Shown: piece after piece, positions 22,808-34,572 of the stretch | Position numbering within the stretch: the first letter of the stretch is position 1 | Layout of the letters: every line of letters begins with the position of its first letter | Origin: Combretum micranthum | Lineage: Eukaryota; Streptophyta; Magnoliopsida; Myrtales; Combretaceae | Direction: 5' to 3' | Length of the DNA stretch: 64,000 nucleotides | Assembly: GCA_024138025.1 (NCBI GenBank) | Contig: JAMXBD010000024.1 | Coordinates: 248,001 to 312,000, forward strand | Translations under genes and position numbers: made by a program | The notes under the pieces: generated by a model | Seen by the model: the letters and a program-made list of their open reading frames with translations, nothing else | Databases searched by the model: none | Told to the model about the DNA's origin: nothing

Positions 22808-24597
22808 TGTAATATAAAGATAAATATTTTATAATAAAGGGCAAATGTGTCATTTGTTATAAAATAAGAGGGTTCTAAGGTCAACCCTAATAAATGAGAT
22901 ATTATTATCAACCCTCACATTAATAATGGTAAACAAAATTTTTAAAGATTGTGGGGTTGCGTTTTTCTTAAGCTAATCTTGTCTTATAAATAGACCCCTT
23001 TAGCCTAGTTTTGCCTTGTCTTTTCCTAAGTAAAAACCCTAGGTAAGTGGGTCTCTCTCTAGTCTTTTTTCGATTAATCATCTAGGGTTATCTTTCTTAT
23101 AAGGTTCTTTTCATATGTTTGAAGGAGATTTAAAATCTAGTGATGAAACCCTAAAGTGGATTTGGAGATTTGTGGTTTCGATTCAAAATAAAGGTATGAT
23201 CTTTATTATAGTTTTCTGATTTTTAAGATTTATAGATTATAGGAATATGATTATGCCGATTAAGAATAGTTAATTGATCAATTTAAGGTTTTTGTTTAAA
23301 ATCAAGATTTGCAAGTTCTAGGTAAGTAAGGATCCATCCAATCTTGTCGTTAAATGAAATTTTATTTGTTGTTGTAAATCGAATTGTTAATTGGAGATTT
23401 TATATATATATTGAAGGAATTGTGGAGAAATTAGAAATTGAGGAGAAAGCTGAGTTTGAAGGTTTCATTGAATTATAAACAAAGGAGATAGGTGTGTTGA
23501 CTTCTTTTCGTGGATCAATGATTAGGATTATAGATCCTTTGAGTAAGGTTATGAAATTAAGGATTAGGACTTAATTATGTGTTGCAATTGGAATTGATTA
23601 AGATATGTTGTTGATCAGGAATATTTGTAGGATTAGGGTTCTATTCTTTTAAGAAGATCTGTTGGTGGATTAGAGTTTGGAAGATAATCCAGGTATGACC
23701 ATATCTTGTTTGTTGTTTGTGCTTGTAGGATTAGACATGCATATAAACTAAACTAACCCTTGCAAGATCTTAAAAATTGTATGCTGCCTGTGTTTGGCTA
23801 CGGTTAATAAAGACTACGACAGAAGTGTGATACTAACGCTGGCAACCTAATGATCCTTATGTGGCGGTGTCCCGAGTGGAGTTGCACATTGAAATGATTT
23901 CTGTAGATTAGGAGTCGTTATCAGCTTAATTGTGGAACGCAACTATATTATATATATATATATAATTTTATACTATAGTTTTCATCGAGGTCATGAGTTA
24001 CTCCGGGTTTAGGATTAGTCTTGAATAGTCCTAAACTGTGCTGCTTGTTGGTTAATCAAAAGATAATAAACCTATGGATGTTGTATAAGCATATGATGCA
24101 TGTGAATTTGCTTTATGTGTGTTCATGCGTATGGATGTGTGGTATGTCGTACTGGACGTTTTCGCTTAATCCTTTATTTTTTACGTGCAGGAGAAGATGA
24201 TGTTGGTTGAGAATTATCTGGATATGACTTTTATGTTGACCATGGGGGATGACGTTAGTTGATTTGAATTTCCTACTGGTGACTAACAGATTCTGAATAA
24301 AGAAGAATAGGAGAAAAGATCTTTGAAGACCATACAAAGTATATAGAGTTTGTTTAGATTATTATTGAAGATGTTTATAAGATAAGTTGTTATGTTTTGG
24401 ATTTTATATAAGTACTTTAAGATAATATCAGTTTATGTTTCTAAGAGATGAATTGCAGTAATGATAAATTCAAGTAACCTTTTATGTAGATTTTAAAGAT
24501 AATTGTATTTGTGGTTTAGTATTTTATAGCCTTAGCGTGTCCTTTTCAAGAGAATAACACGTGGCGAGTTGTAATATCGTTAAGTTAGGGCGTTACA
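22808..24597 (+). mobile_element. D1: 1.79-kb solo LTR of a separate family
   Basis: It starts TGTAATATAAAG and ends TTAGGGCGTTACA, with a perfect TSD ACAAT (22803-22807 and 24598-24602). A TATA box (TATAAATAG, 22985-22993) lies 180 bp in and is followed by a pyrimidine-rich stretch and 'aaaccctaggtaag', which fits an LTR promoter and leader. No coding domain. The 3' end (AGGGCGTTACA) resembles the S-family end (GGGGCGTGACA), but the bodies do not visibly align. Confidence 0.88.
22985..22993 (+). promoter_or_regulatory. TATA box in D1
   Basis: TATAAATAG within the first 200 bp of a TG...CA unit, followed by CT-rich sequence. Confidence 0.55.
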
Positions 24598-24602
24598 ACA
24601 AT

Positions 24603-25579
24603 TATGCGCATGCCCTCTCTTACATTTGTATCCACATATACTTCTAATCAAACTTCATGAAATTCAAAATGTAATCAAACATTTAACAAGGAAGTAAGTA
24701 ATTTCTTTTCATTTTCCGAGGAGCAATTAAATAATTCTTAAGAAATTATTTGTCATCATTCTATGTAAAATGTTTTTTAGTGTGTTAGGGAGGGCCATTA
24801 AAACTCCTTGCCTCTCAAGACTTTTTACTTAATCTTAATTGAAACATACTTGAGAGACGAGTCATTAGACCATCTCAAGATTAGGATAAGATTTATTTCT
24901 AACTAATGATTTAATAAACTCAACGTAAAGTTAATATAACTTTTAAACAGTTCAAAGTCTATTCATAACTTCTAACTTTTAGCATCTTAGTGAACCTGGT
25001 ACTCACATATCACCACAATGTGAGTTTAGAATTTAAATCCATACACTTAAATTGTAACTCAAATAACATAATACGACATCTCTTTAAGCACCGCGTCTAA
25101 ACATAAATAATAAAAGCTAACCATGACTCACATTAGCTATCCTAACTTTCAGGCCTGTCGCATTCCATCTTTTGGACCTGAAGTTATACGATCCCTAAGG
25201 TATTGAGTAGAATTTTGAGTACATATAGCGAGACATTATACATTATACACATATAATAAATGATAAACAAGCATAGTAACTAAAACGTGTACCATCCTAC
25301 TGCATGTGATGAGTGATGCTTACTAGCTCAATAGGAATATAATCGACAGAAAATAAAGTTGAAGACCGAGAGTGCAATCCTTGTATTGTAAAACCAAATT
25401 ATTGAACCCTTGAAACATTTTTGCTTACTAAGAATCAAGCACCTAAAGAATATGTCCCCTAGGTCCTTCATGGTGTGTCATGAATATAATCTAGTAGGTT
25501 TTTTAGCATTTATTCAAGATAGCCCAAACGATAACATAACATATATCCAGGCAATCAATTCTATAGTCACAACATGCTA
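24603..25579. other. Unassigned interval
   Basis: AT-rich, with no recognisable frame, RNA gene or repeat terminus. Confidence 0.4.
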
Positions 25580-26770
25580 GTTTAGAAATTTACTCGACTA
25601 AGATGTGGTGACAATTGTATTGATTATGAGGCTAGTGCACCTATATATATATATATATATATATATATAGGAGTATAGCAAACCCAATTAAGTGTCAACC
25701 CCACAAAAATCACAAGTACTAGTACTACTTTTAACCCTATTACTTTCGAGTAATCAAGAATCAATAAATTCAATGTAGAAGTCTATTAAGCTAAAGTAAT
25801 TATCAAGAGCATTTGAGGGCAATTATCAGTGTTTACCAAACAATTCATAGACATTGAATCCTCATAAGGATTATTTATGCAATCTTAAAATAACATCAAA
25901 TTTTTTATCAATTTATTGAACCATGGGAATTTCTAATCTAGGTTAACATCTTTCTCGAGATCATTAATCTCTAACCTTAGGCTGATTAATTGGAATCCCA
26001 ACCTAAATTAAATCCCTAAGACTTGATTACATTTAATATCACTATATGAATTTCTCTATTAGGTTTGGTCTTACTCCAACAAATTCATGTCATCTTATCT
26101 TTACGATTACATGCTACTCCATCTAATTATTCAAACACATATATCTCGATCTATACGAATGAAGCCGGATGATAAATCCTACACTAGCAATAAAGATTCA
26201 AAGAGCAATTAAGCACACGTGATTAAATTAAAAACAACAACTCTATAAAAAAAATAATCATGTAGCTCTCTTACGGTTCATCAAATCTAGGCATTACGGA
26301 TTTGCCCCTCTATAAACATTATCATGTAAACAAAGCAAAGAGTATAATCTCAAAAGCTCATGAATAAATCCCCTTGCTTATCTTAAATCTTTGAGTATTA
26401 AGTGACAAACATTTCCTTGCTTCTTATTTCTTGCATCCTTTATCTCTCTCTCTCTATATATATGTATATATATATACTCTCCAAAAAGTCTCCATTGCCA
26501 TAAAAGAAATATATGATAGGGAAAAATTCATGATTTGTCATGCATAGACAAGGTTCATTGTCATGTTCTTCAATTATTTGATCAACCTGTTGTATAAACT
26601 TTGACAACAAAATTAGCTGCAAAAGAGAAGACAATACAAGAGCCATCACAAATGCATAAAATAGGAGAAGAAACATAGCTTGAAATTGAAAATATTCAAT
26701 TGTAGAAGGTAAAAGAACATAAAACATAATTCCCTTATCCCACAAGACTAAGGAAGAAATATTAGAATGA
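25580..26770 (-). mobile_element. U1: worn LTR-like copy, pair with U2
   Basis: Shares an ordered set of blocks with 55840-56890: 'gcgcacctata', 'gacattgaatcctcataaggatt', 'ctcgagatcattaatc', 'attaggtttgg', 'ggattcaaagaacaatta' and a downstream '...gtgataaacatt...ctctctc'. The general form matches the LTR zone just inside family T ends. No terminal TG/CA pair can be fixed. A (TA)n tract at 25642-25669 and a (TC)n run at about 26443-26453 are internal. It is probably a third Ty3/gypsy LTR group. Confidence 0.5.
25642..25669. repeat. (TA)n microsatellite
   Basis: Fourteen TA units inside U1. Confidence 0.9.
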
Positions 26771-26825
26771 GAAACAATATGGTAAGTTTCCTATAAATTT
26801 TTAGGAAATTATATATTAACTTACC

Positions 26826-27945
26826 TCTTGTAGAAGCTTTAGTGCAAATGCTAAAGTATGCAAAATTCATGAAGGATTTGCTCTCAAATAAGAAGTAACA
26901 GGAAGAAGTTTCCATGATTATTTTGAACGAAGAATTTCCAACATTCCTATAGAGTAAGATACCAAAAAAGCTAAAGGATCGAGGGAGTTTCTCTTTCTTT
27001 TGCATTATTGATGACTTGCATGTAGAAAATTCATAGCTAATCAACAAGCTAATATAAATTTTATGCCATATAGTATGCTTAAAAGATTATATTAGGATTA
27101 GAAGAGCCTAGCTTAACATAAATGAATTTACGATTAGTTGATGGGTCTATTAAATACCTCAAAGGGATCATTGAAGATGTTTTATTAAAGTAGGTTAACA
27201 CCTAATTGACTTTGTCATAGTAGATATAGAAAAAGACAATGAAGTGCCTTTAGTTCTAGGATGACCAGTCCTAGCAAATGCTAAAGCAGTCATAATGTTA
27301 ATGATGGAACCCTTATACTGAGAGTAGAGGACATGGACATAACTTTTAAAGTACCCTAAATAGTTGAACACCTTAAGAAAGAATATGATTTGTGTTTCTT
27401 TTCAGATGCTTTTGACTTTTCAATTTACACACAGGAGGTGTTATATGAGGATCTACCAATGAAATACTTAGATCAAGAAGACCTAGAAGCTATAGTATAA
27501 TAATTGAATGTCAATGAGCCATCTACAAAAGATCTATAAGTTAAGGAAATTGATAAGACTAGAACAATTAAACTGAAACCATCAATTGAAATTCCATTAA
27601 TCTTTAAGTTAAAACAACTACCCAATTATTTAAATGCTTTTTTATAAGTGAAATGCAAGTTGTTAGTGATTATTTCAACCAACCTTAATTTAGACTAGAA
27701 GAGTAACTTATTAAAGGTCTTAAGGAGGCATAAACGAGAAATAGTCTAAAAGATATAAGATATTATAGGAATATATCCTTCATTCTGTACATATAGGATT
27801 TAGATGGACAATGATTTTAAATTATTATACAATCTTAGAGAAGGTTAAACTCTTTTATGAAAGAAGCAGTTATCTCAGAAGTGATTGAACTTCGAGATGT
27901 GGGTCTGATTTACATAATGTATGATAGTTTATGTAAGTGTCGTAT
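26826..27945 (+). pseudogene. Athila-like gag/protease/RT-start remnant
   Basis: Conceptual translation matches the C-terminal gag to RT-start part of Athila-type Ty3/gypsy polyproteins. In order: 'EALVQMLKYAKFMKDLLSNKK' (about 26835), a 'KIPKKLKDRGSFS' block (about 26960), a protease-side 'NEVPLVLG' block (about 27240), 'PSIEIPLIFKLKQLP' (about 27575) and a connection block ending at the RT start 'VGLIYIMYDS' (about 27900). Frames change repeatedly and many stops interrupt, so it cannot code. It parallels 43600-44680. Upstream gag and the RT core are absent. It is followed by a T LTR in the opposite orientation, so the arrangement is composite. Confidence 0.75.
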
Positions 27946-27954
27946 GGTTAGTTC

Positions 27955-29703
27955 ATTGGGTTAAAAAGCAAACACTAAGAACATGAAGCTGAATTTTTCA
28001 AAAATTTGTAAAAATATGATAATAAATTCTATTCAACTTTGGTCGTAACTACCAACATTAGGCAAGCGTACCTATTGAAATAGAATTAAAATATTAGGTC
28101 GTATTCCTTAGAGATTGTTAGCATCTACCTTACTTTCTTATCATCTATTATCTAGCTAAGGAAAATTTAGCAAAAAATAATAAAAGCAGAAGTTATACCA
28201 GGGTTAAGGCTAAGAATGTACATGTTTTCAAGGTAAAGTGTAAGATAAGTTTGTTAATGCAAGAAAAAGCCTTAGAGATTGCTTTACCAACTCTTTATCA
28301 TGTGATTTCTTAATAAACTCATAGAGTTGTTTACTGATATATTTGCACCATTGAATTCACTAGGATAAGTTAAAGCCTTTCTCAAGATTAGTAGTTTTAG
28401 ATCTAGGTTAGACTATTGAAATCTCTTCTCAAACTATTAACAACCTAGATCTACATAAAGCTTAAGAATCCTTTATTTCAAAACCAACCTAATAAATCTA
28501 AAAAACAAGTGGCATAAAGTCTCACCATCCCTCTTTCAAGGAGATTATGAGTAACTTCATTAGCAGCCCATATATATTCAAAAGAATGATCTCCTAATCT
28601 ATTTAGTTGAAATCAGACATGAATCTAAAAGGCACACCATTCATTTAGACCCACAAAAATAAGTTTTAGCTACTAATTACAAATACCTTATCGATATTCA
28701 TTAAAATACTTTGAAATCATAGGAATCAAGTCTTGGATTCACAAACCCTAAGTTAAATGATTATTTCTCCATGGATGTAGTCATTAAGCATACATTCTAA
28801 AAAAATAATATGGATTTAAAGATGAAAATACAAATTAAGCACAAAGTCTTACAAAAATAAATGTTAAGTTTACAATAAATTTACCTAGAAAACTTTGAGA
28901 TCTCTTAGCAAGAAGAAACAGTTCTTTTGCCTAAGAATCCTCTCTCTATTTTATGTTAGAAATATGTTACATATAGTACTAGTACATTATTGGGCATCTG
29001 TGTACGTTTATTTATAGACTACAAGCATAGAAAAACATGAAGATCTTATTTGCTGAAGTGGCAGATTCTTTATAACCGAATCTGTCATTATTCTCACGTG
29101 CAAATCTTGGATGCCAGTTCATGGGGTCACTTTTCGTTGATTAGATTAAGAGCTTGAAGGTTACTCAAATATTAGGGCTTGATCTAATATGTGGCCTTCT
29201 TCTCAAAAAGCTTGACTTCTTGTTTGAATTCAACCATCGGTATCATCAAGTTCATCGAGGCCTTGAATGTTGGCCTTGATCTAAGCTATGCTTTTCTAAA
29301 CAAAGGCATTAATTTTTGCTAGCTTCAATCGCAGGTTGAATCTAGGGCTTGACAGTATGGTATGATTAAAGTTGTATCATGAAGTCTGGGGCTTAATCAC
29401 CTCAATGCAAATCAAGGGTCATATTAAGGGCTCACTTTTGGGGCACGACTAGTCATTTTACCTTTTTTACCTTGCTATTTTGCCCTCGATGGGTCTTTTA
29501 TAGGCCTCAGTTAAGTTTTGTTTTCATAGTTGTTGTTGTTTTGCTCCAATCCAATTCAAGTCACTTCATTTCTTGTTTTCTGATCTTAAGAGTGTAAAAA
29601 CAACATTTGAGCAATAAAAGCACAAAATCCAAAGGAATTTATTAGAAATTGAGGAAACAAAGCTTAAATTTCGATGAATAGGATAGAATAAAACAAAATA
29701 TCA
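27955..29703 (-). mobile_element. T3: Athila-like LTR (probable 3' LTR, minus strand)
   Basis: It ends AAAATATCA at 29703, the minus-strand start of the family. It aligns over its length with T4, T6 and, inverted, with T5. The shared landmarks are 'ggcaagcgtacctattg', 'tttctccatgga' (about 28760-28775), a minus-strand TATA (about 29010) and 'ttgttgttgttttgctcc'. Adjacent bases 29704-29723 read on the minus strand as TTTAAGTATGGGGCAATT, a purine-rich tract placed as a polypurine tract would be next to a 3' LTR. The other end is worn. Its uninterrupted 'atttagacccacaaaaataag' (about 28652) is the paralogous empty site for S7. Confidence 0.75.
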
Positions 29704-30284
29704 AATTGCCCCATACTTAAACCTTTGCTTGTCTACAAGTAAACATCAATTTCGCACAACACAGAAAGGCTTTTTGAATAGGAAAACAAATTATAAATGG
29801 AAATTTGACCAAGCCAATTAGGCTCAAATCACCTATTAAACTCAACACTTTAAATATTTAATCAATTTCCACTAAATTGTACTAAAGTTACTTATGCTAA
29901 AATCACAGAACTTATCTTAATAGATCAACTTTTATCTTTATTGTTTAATTACAAATTTTAAAGCAAAAATTATTTAAAAGATTAAACAAAGTAAGAGGAA
30001 CTCAATCAACTTTATTCCCTTATACATATAGGTATGTAGTTGATAAACCATCTCTCTAAGCATCATACTAAAAAATGAAAGTATATATATTAGTTCATCC
30101 CCTGGATCTCTTTCTTTATTTGTGCTTTTGATTTCGTTCTTATTGATTATTTATATATTTCAAAGCTGTAGAGGGGAAGGTTTTTGCCTTTTTCTTTACT
30201 TATTCTTCTGGAGGGGTTTTTGCCCCTTTCTTTTAGCATTTTTTTTATTCATATCTTATTTAACATTGAAAGGTGGTGGGTGGG
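29704..30284 (-). mobile_element. Internal remnant between T3 and T4
   Basis: About 0.58 kb with the polypurine-like tract at its left edge, AT-rich, with G-rich 'ggtggtgggtggggggtagggg' at about 30272-30292. If T4 and T3 are the 5' and 3' LTRs of one minus-strand element, its interior has been almost wholly deleted. The divergence between the two LTRs leaves open that they come from different insertions. Confidence 0.45.
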
Positions 30285-32032
30285 GGGTAGGGGTCAAGAA
30301 ATTGCTACAACTCGAAGTTGAAGTTTTCAAAATTTATAAAATTAATTGGTTCTTTTCAACTTTGGTTTAACAACTTCTAACATCCATGGCAAGCGCACAT
30401 ACTAAAGTAGTATAGAAAGAATTAGGTCAAATCCTAAGGAATCGGTGGCAGCTATTATACTCACATTCCATCCATTATCTAGCCAAAGAAATACTTAGAA
30501 ACTCATAACTGAAGAAAAAAAAAAAACAGAAGCTAAGCTGGGTTAATGGAAATTTTCACAAATGTCTACTGGGTAAAATTGAGAAAAATGGGTTTGTAAT
30601 TTTTGCAAAACAGCAACCCATGTTTTACTACACCAACTCCTTATCATGTGATTCCATAAGAAAAATTACTTCGAGAGAGTTGTTTGATTGGGATATTTGT
30701 ACTGTCAGATTCACTGAGTTAAATAAAGTTTTTCTTGAAGTTAGTAATTCTAAATCTAGATGCTAGACCCACATAAAGAAAAAGAACCTTTTATTCAAAA
30801 AACCAACTCATAGAATTTTAAAAACAAGTGACAGAAAGTTTTCACCCATTCTCTCTCGACGAAAATAGAATTAACTCCATTAATAGCCACAGATCTATTC
30901 AAGAAAATGACTTCTCGGCCTATTCAATTGAAATCAACGCATGAATCTAACACGGTGCACCACATAGTTAGACCTACAAAGACAAATCAAGCTACTAATT
31001 ACAAATACCCAATCAATTAGACTTGAAAGCGAATTTGAAATCTCATGAATCAGGAATTGGATTCGTAAACTCTAAGCTATAGGAGATTATTTCTCCATGG
31101 ATTTAAACATTAAAGCACAAGACTAAGAAGAAATAAAAGTAGATTGAAGAATAATTCAATTAAAGCTCATAATCTTGCAAACATTACAAACATCAGGTTT
31201 AAAATGATTTTACCCAAAAAAACAACGAGTCATCTAAAGCTAGAAGAAATGGGTTTCTTTTACCTTAGAATTCTCTTTCCTAAGTTATGCTAGGGTCATT
31301 TACAAAAAAAAAAAAAATGTACAATGTTTTTTACAACGCATGCTTGCCCCTTTATTTATAGGCTCAAGTCATAGAAAGCACGATGGATTTATTGCTGACA
31401 TAGCATATTCTTTATAATGGAATTCTTTCTTCTTCCTACGCATGCCTTTGATCGTGTACTTAATTATCGCGGGTCACATTGTTGCTTGGTCAAGTGCTCA
31501 AGATGACAAAAAGTGAGGCTCATAGTTTAAAACACTCAAAGTACTTGCGTTTTTGTCTATCCATCTATCAATGATGAATTTGAGTACCTCGAGGGCTTCA
31601 AGACTTGAGGCTCGGCATTGATCTAGCAAAAATTGGTCTTCAAATAGCAACTATCGAGAGTCAAAATATGAGATTTTACATTGAGGCCCGATAGAAGCTT
31701 TTTTGCAAGTTGAGACTTGATCACCTAAGGACACTTGTTAAGGGTCATGTGGAAGGCTTGAAATTGAGGCACAACAGGTTATTTTTCCTTGTTTTACTTC
31801 ATCTTTTGACCTCAATGAGGATTTTGGCAGGGCTTGACTTTGTCTAACTTTGACTTTGTTTGCTTTTCGCTTGAAGTCTAATAAAAACACTTCATTTCTT
31901 CTTCTTTAGATTCGATGAGCTACAAAACAACAATTAATATCAAGAGCACGAGATTCAGGGGAATTTAATCAAAATTTCACCAAAAACGAACTCAAATTCC
32001 CATGAAAAATATAGAGTAAAAAAGACTTATCA
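30285..32032 (-). mobile_element. T4: Athila-like LTR, minus strand
   Basis: About 1.75 kb that ends GACTTATCA at 32032, aligned with T3 and T6 (the 'catggcaagcgcacatac' zone at 30390, 'ttatttctccatgga' at about 31090, minus-strand TATA at about 31350). A poly-A tract occurs at about 31303-31316. No tRNA-Asp primer site lies next to its left end. A flanking duplication was not found. Confidence 0.7.
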
Positions 32033-33257
32033 ACTATTCTGAGGAACCAACCCTTGTCCATTTCAGCTCTAAGCACATGTCTTTTTTTTTTTTTTTCATT
32101 TTGGTTTTTTATTTTAATGTTTAGATTAAATGTAAGGAAAAATCATCAAGTTATGATCATCATTTAAACCTTCATAAGAGATTACAAAGCTCTCAAAATG
32201 ACTAAATTGAAAAACATACAAATCATTTAAGCTTTTACAAATTAATTGAGTAAACTTACTATAGACCTTAAGCTAATTCTAGCTTTAAATTTCTAGATTA
32301 AATAACAAGTAAAATTACTCCACATGGATATTTGTAAAGTGATTTACATAGAGTAAAACTAACTCAATCATATGGTGATATTCATTATTTGCTTTATTGA
32401 GTTAATTAGTGATTTTGTTTCAATTTTTTGAAAAATTTTGGTCAATTTTAACCATTTGATTAATTTCCTATGATTTGTTTGGAAAAATGATCATTCAAAA
32501 CAAATGTACTCTATTCTTTATCACAACTTCAACTTTAACCCAATTCTGCTAATTTCTCTTCCTCCACACTTAATCTAAGCATTGTCCTCAATGTTTAAAA
32601 ATATGATAAATAGATAGGGGATTACCAATAAATAATTGTAGAGCAAGATTTAAAATTAGAAGTTTTGAGAAAACTTCTCTGTTTCGATCACAGGTTAAGT
32701 TTTTTATGTAGTTATGTACTCGATTGCCTTCTTGATTTTGTTTTTAAAACTAAAACATGGCAAAACATTAGTAACTACCATAGGCTCTATCAAAGCCATG
32801 GTTGAATTGTGGATAAAAATTTCCTAAGTTAACCACTATGACGTATTAAAACTAAACTTTATTTAGCCAGAAAATAATCCTGCATAAAAATAGTCTTAGT
32901 TTGCCACAAAGAATAATATTTATTAACAAAGAACAAAGAATAAAGAATAAAAACTTAGTTCTTGAAAAAATTAATTAACAAAAGTATTCATGAATAAAGG
33001 AAATTAAAGAAAAGTTAAGAAAGGTATATGTTCAAAGAACACAAAATTCAAATAAAGAAAGTAGAATTTTTGTGAGTAAGGGAGTTAGAAGGGTTATTCT
33101 TCTTCTCTTATCCAGTATCTCTAACTCCTACTCCTTTTATTTCTTCTCTTTACACCATTACCAAACTCTACCACCAGCTTCTCTACCAGACCGAATGCCT
33201 TTACTACTACCACCACCACCACCCCCCCTGGGTGCATTAATTCTTCTACTAGGTTGG
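32033..33257 (-). mobile_element. Probable 3' internal region of an Athila-like element
   Basis: The string 'cctccacacttaatctaagcattgtcctcaatg' (about 32563-32596) read on the minus strand (...GAGGACAATGCTTAG...) resembles the non-coding 3' interior of Athila elements, which supports a minus-strand element upstream of a T LTR. A (CCA)n-like run lies at about 33200-33220. No intact frame. S5 is inserted at its right side, and 36917-37185 may be its continuation. Confidence 0.4.
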
Positions 33258-33262
33258 CATCT

Positions 33263-34533
33263 TATAAATCCCTCAATTTCTAAAGTAAAGTTGGAATATA
33301 CCATAACCCTAGTCAAACCAGAATTTCAAAAATCAACTATGATCAAGATAATCTAGTAGTTTTAACTTTGGCAATCCCGCGCTTGAAACCTAAGAACAAT
33401 AGAAATAAATTAATGGTGGATTATAGTTTGGAATAATATAAGATAGCTTAAAAAGATCAGATTTGTCAAATTCGATTTGTTTTGAACCCGAACGGGATCA
33501 GTTTTTGAGAAACGTGCCCTAATGCTTGGAATAGTAAAAATATTCCGATAACACCAAAGGACTCGTAATTATGCAAGGATTTAAAAAATATTAGTTTTGT
33601 AATTTTTCGATAAGTAAAAATATCATATATAATATATTACGTGTATTTTCTTTACTATCGGTAATTTAATTGTCTAGTCTATTATTCATTATATAATTTT
33701 TACTATTAATTACTATTCACCTATTTCTACTTTTCCTTACAACCTACTTCTTACTACCTATACATATATTTCTTACATTTTTCATTTTCAATACAACTTT
33801 ATATTACTCTCATCTCACATCTTAATTACTTTTCACTACAAAAATACAAAACAAATCAATTCCTCTCCCTTTTTCTCCTCAAGGCTAGCACTACCCCCTC
33901 CTTTCTCTCTTCAATTTATTTTGTTGCATCTAATTTTCACTCTAAAATTCTATAAATACCTCGTCCCTTATTCATTCTTTTCCCACACTTTCTTACCTTA
34001 ACAAAACTCTACCAAATTCTCTCCTCAAAATCTCTCTCCAAATTTTTCTTCTAAAATCTCGTTTCTCTCTGCAAAACTACTACCCACATATTGTAACAAC
34101 TACCTTTCTTCTTCTTCAATAAATACACAACCTTAGATAAAATTTATAATATTTATCCTTCATGTCATATAACTTAATATGACTATAGTGTATGTTTCCT
34201 TAACCTATAAGGTTATGGAAACAATAATATGTTCATGTTTTTTTCTTGTTCATGCCTAAACTCCCATTATATTATTGTTATTATTTTACTATATTATTAT
34301 TGTTCTAATCTAACTTTATATATATTATTATGTATATATATATATATATTTCTTAGAGCCTAAATTGCTCATTAACTTCTCATCAACATGCTCTTATTAT
34401 TATTTTTTTTCTTTTCTTTCTTTTCTTTTCATTTTGGGACTGGTCTCTTCTTAGTCCTAGGAAGCCTTGATGAAACTAATGCTTCCAATACTTGACCGAG
34501 AAGCCTTTATGAAGCTAAGGCTCCCAATACTTC

Positions 34534-34572
<39 letters not shown>

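Noticed and set aside
29704..30284. T3 and T4 as a proven single element
   Set aside because: No primer site next to T4, no TSD found, and the two LTRs differ substantially. Kept only as a possibility.
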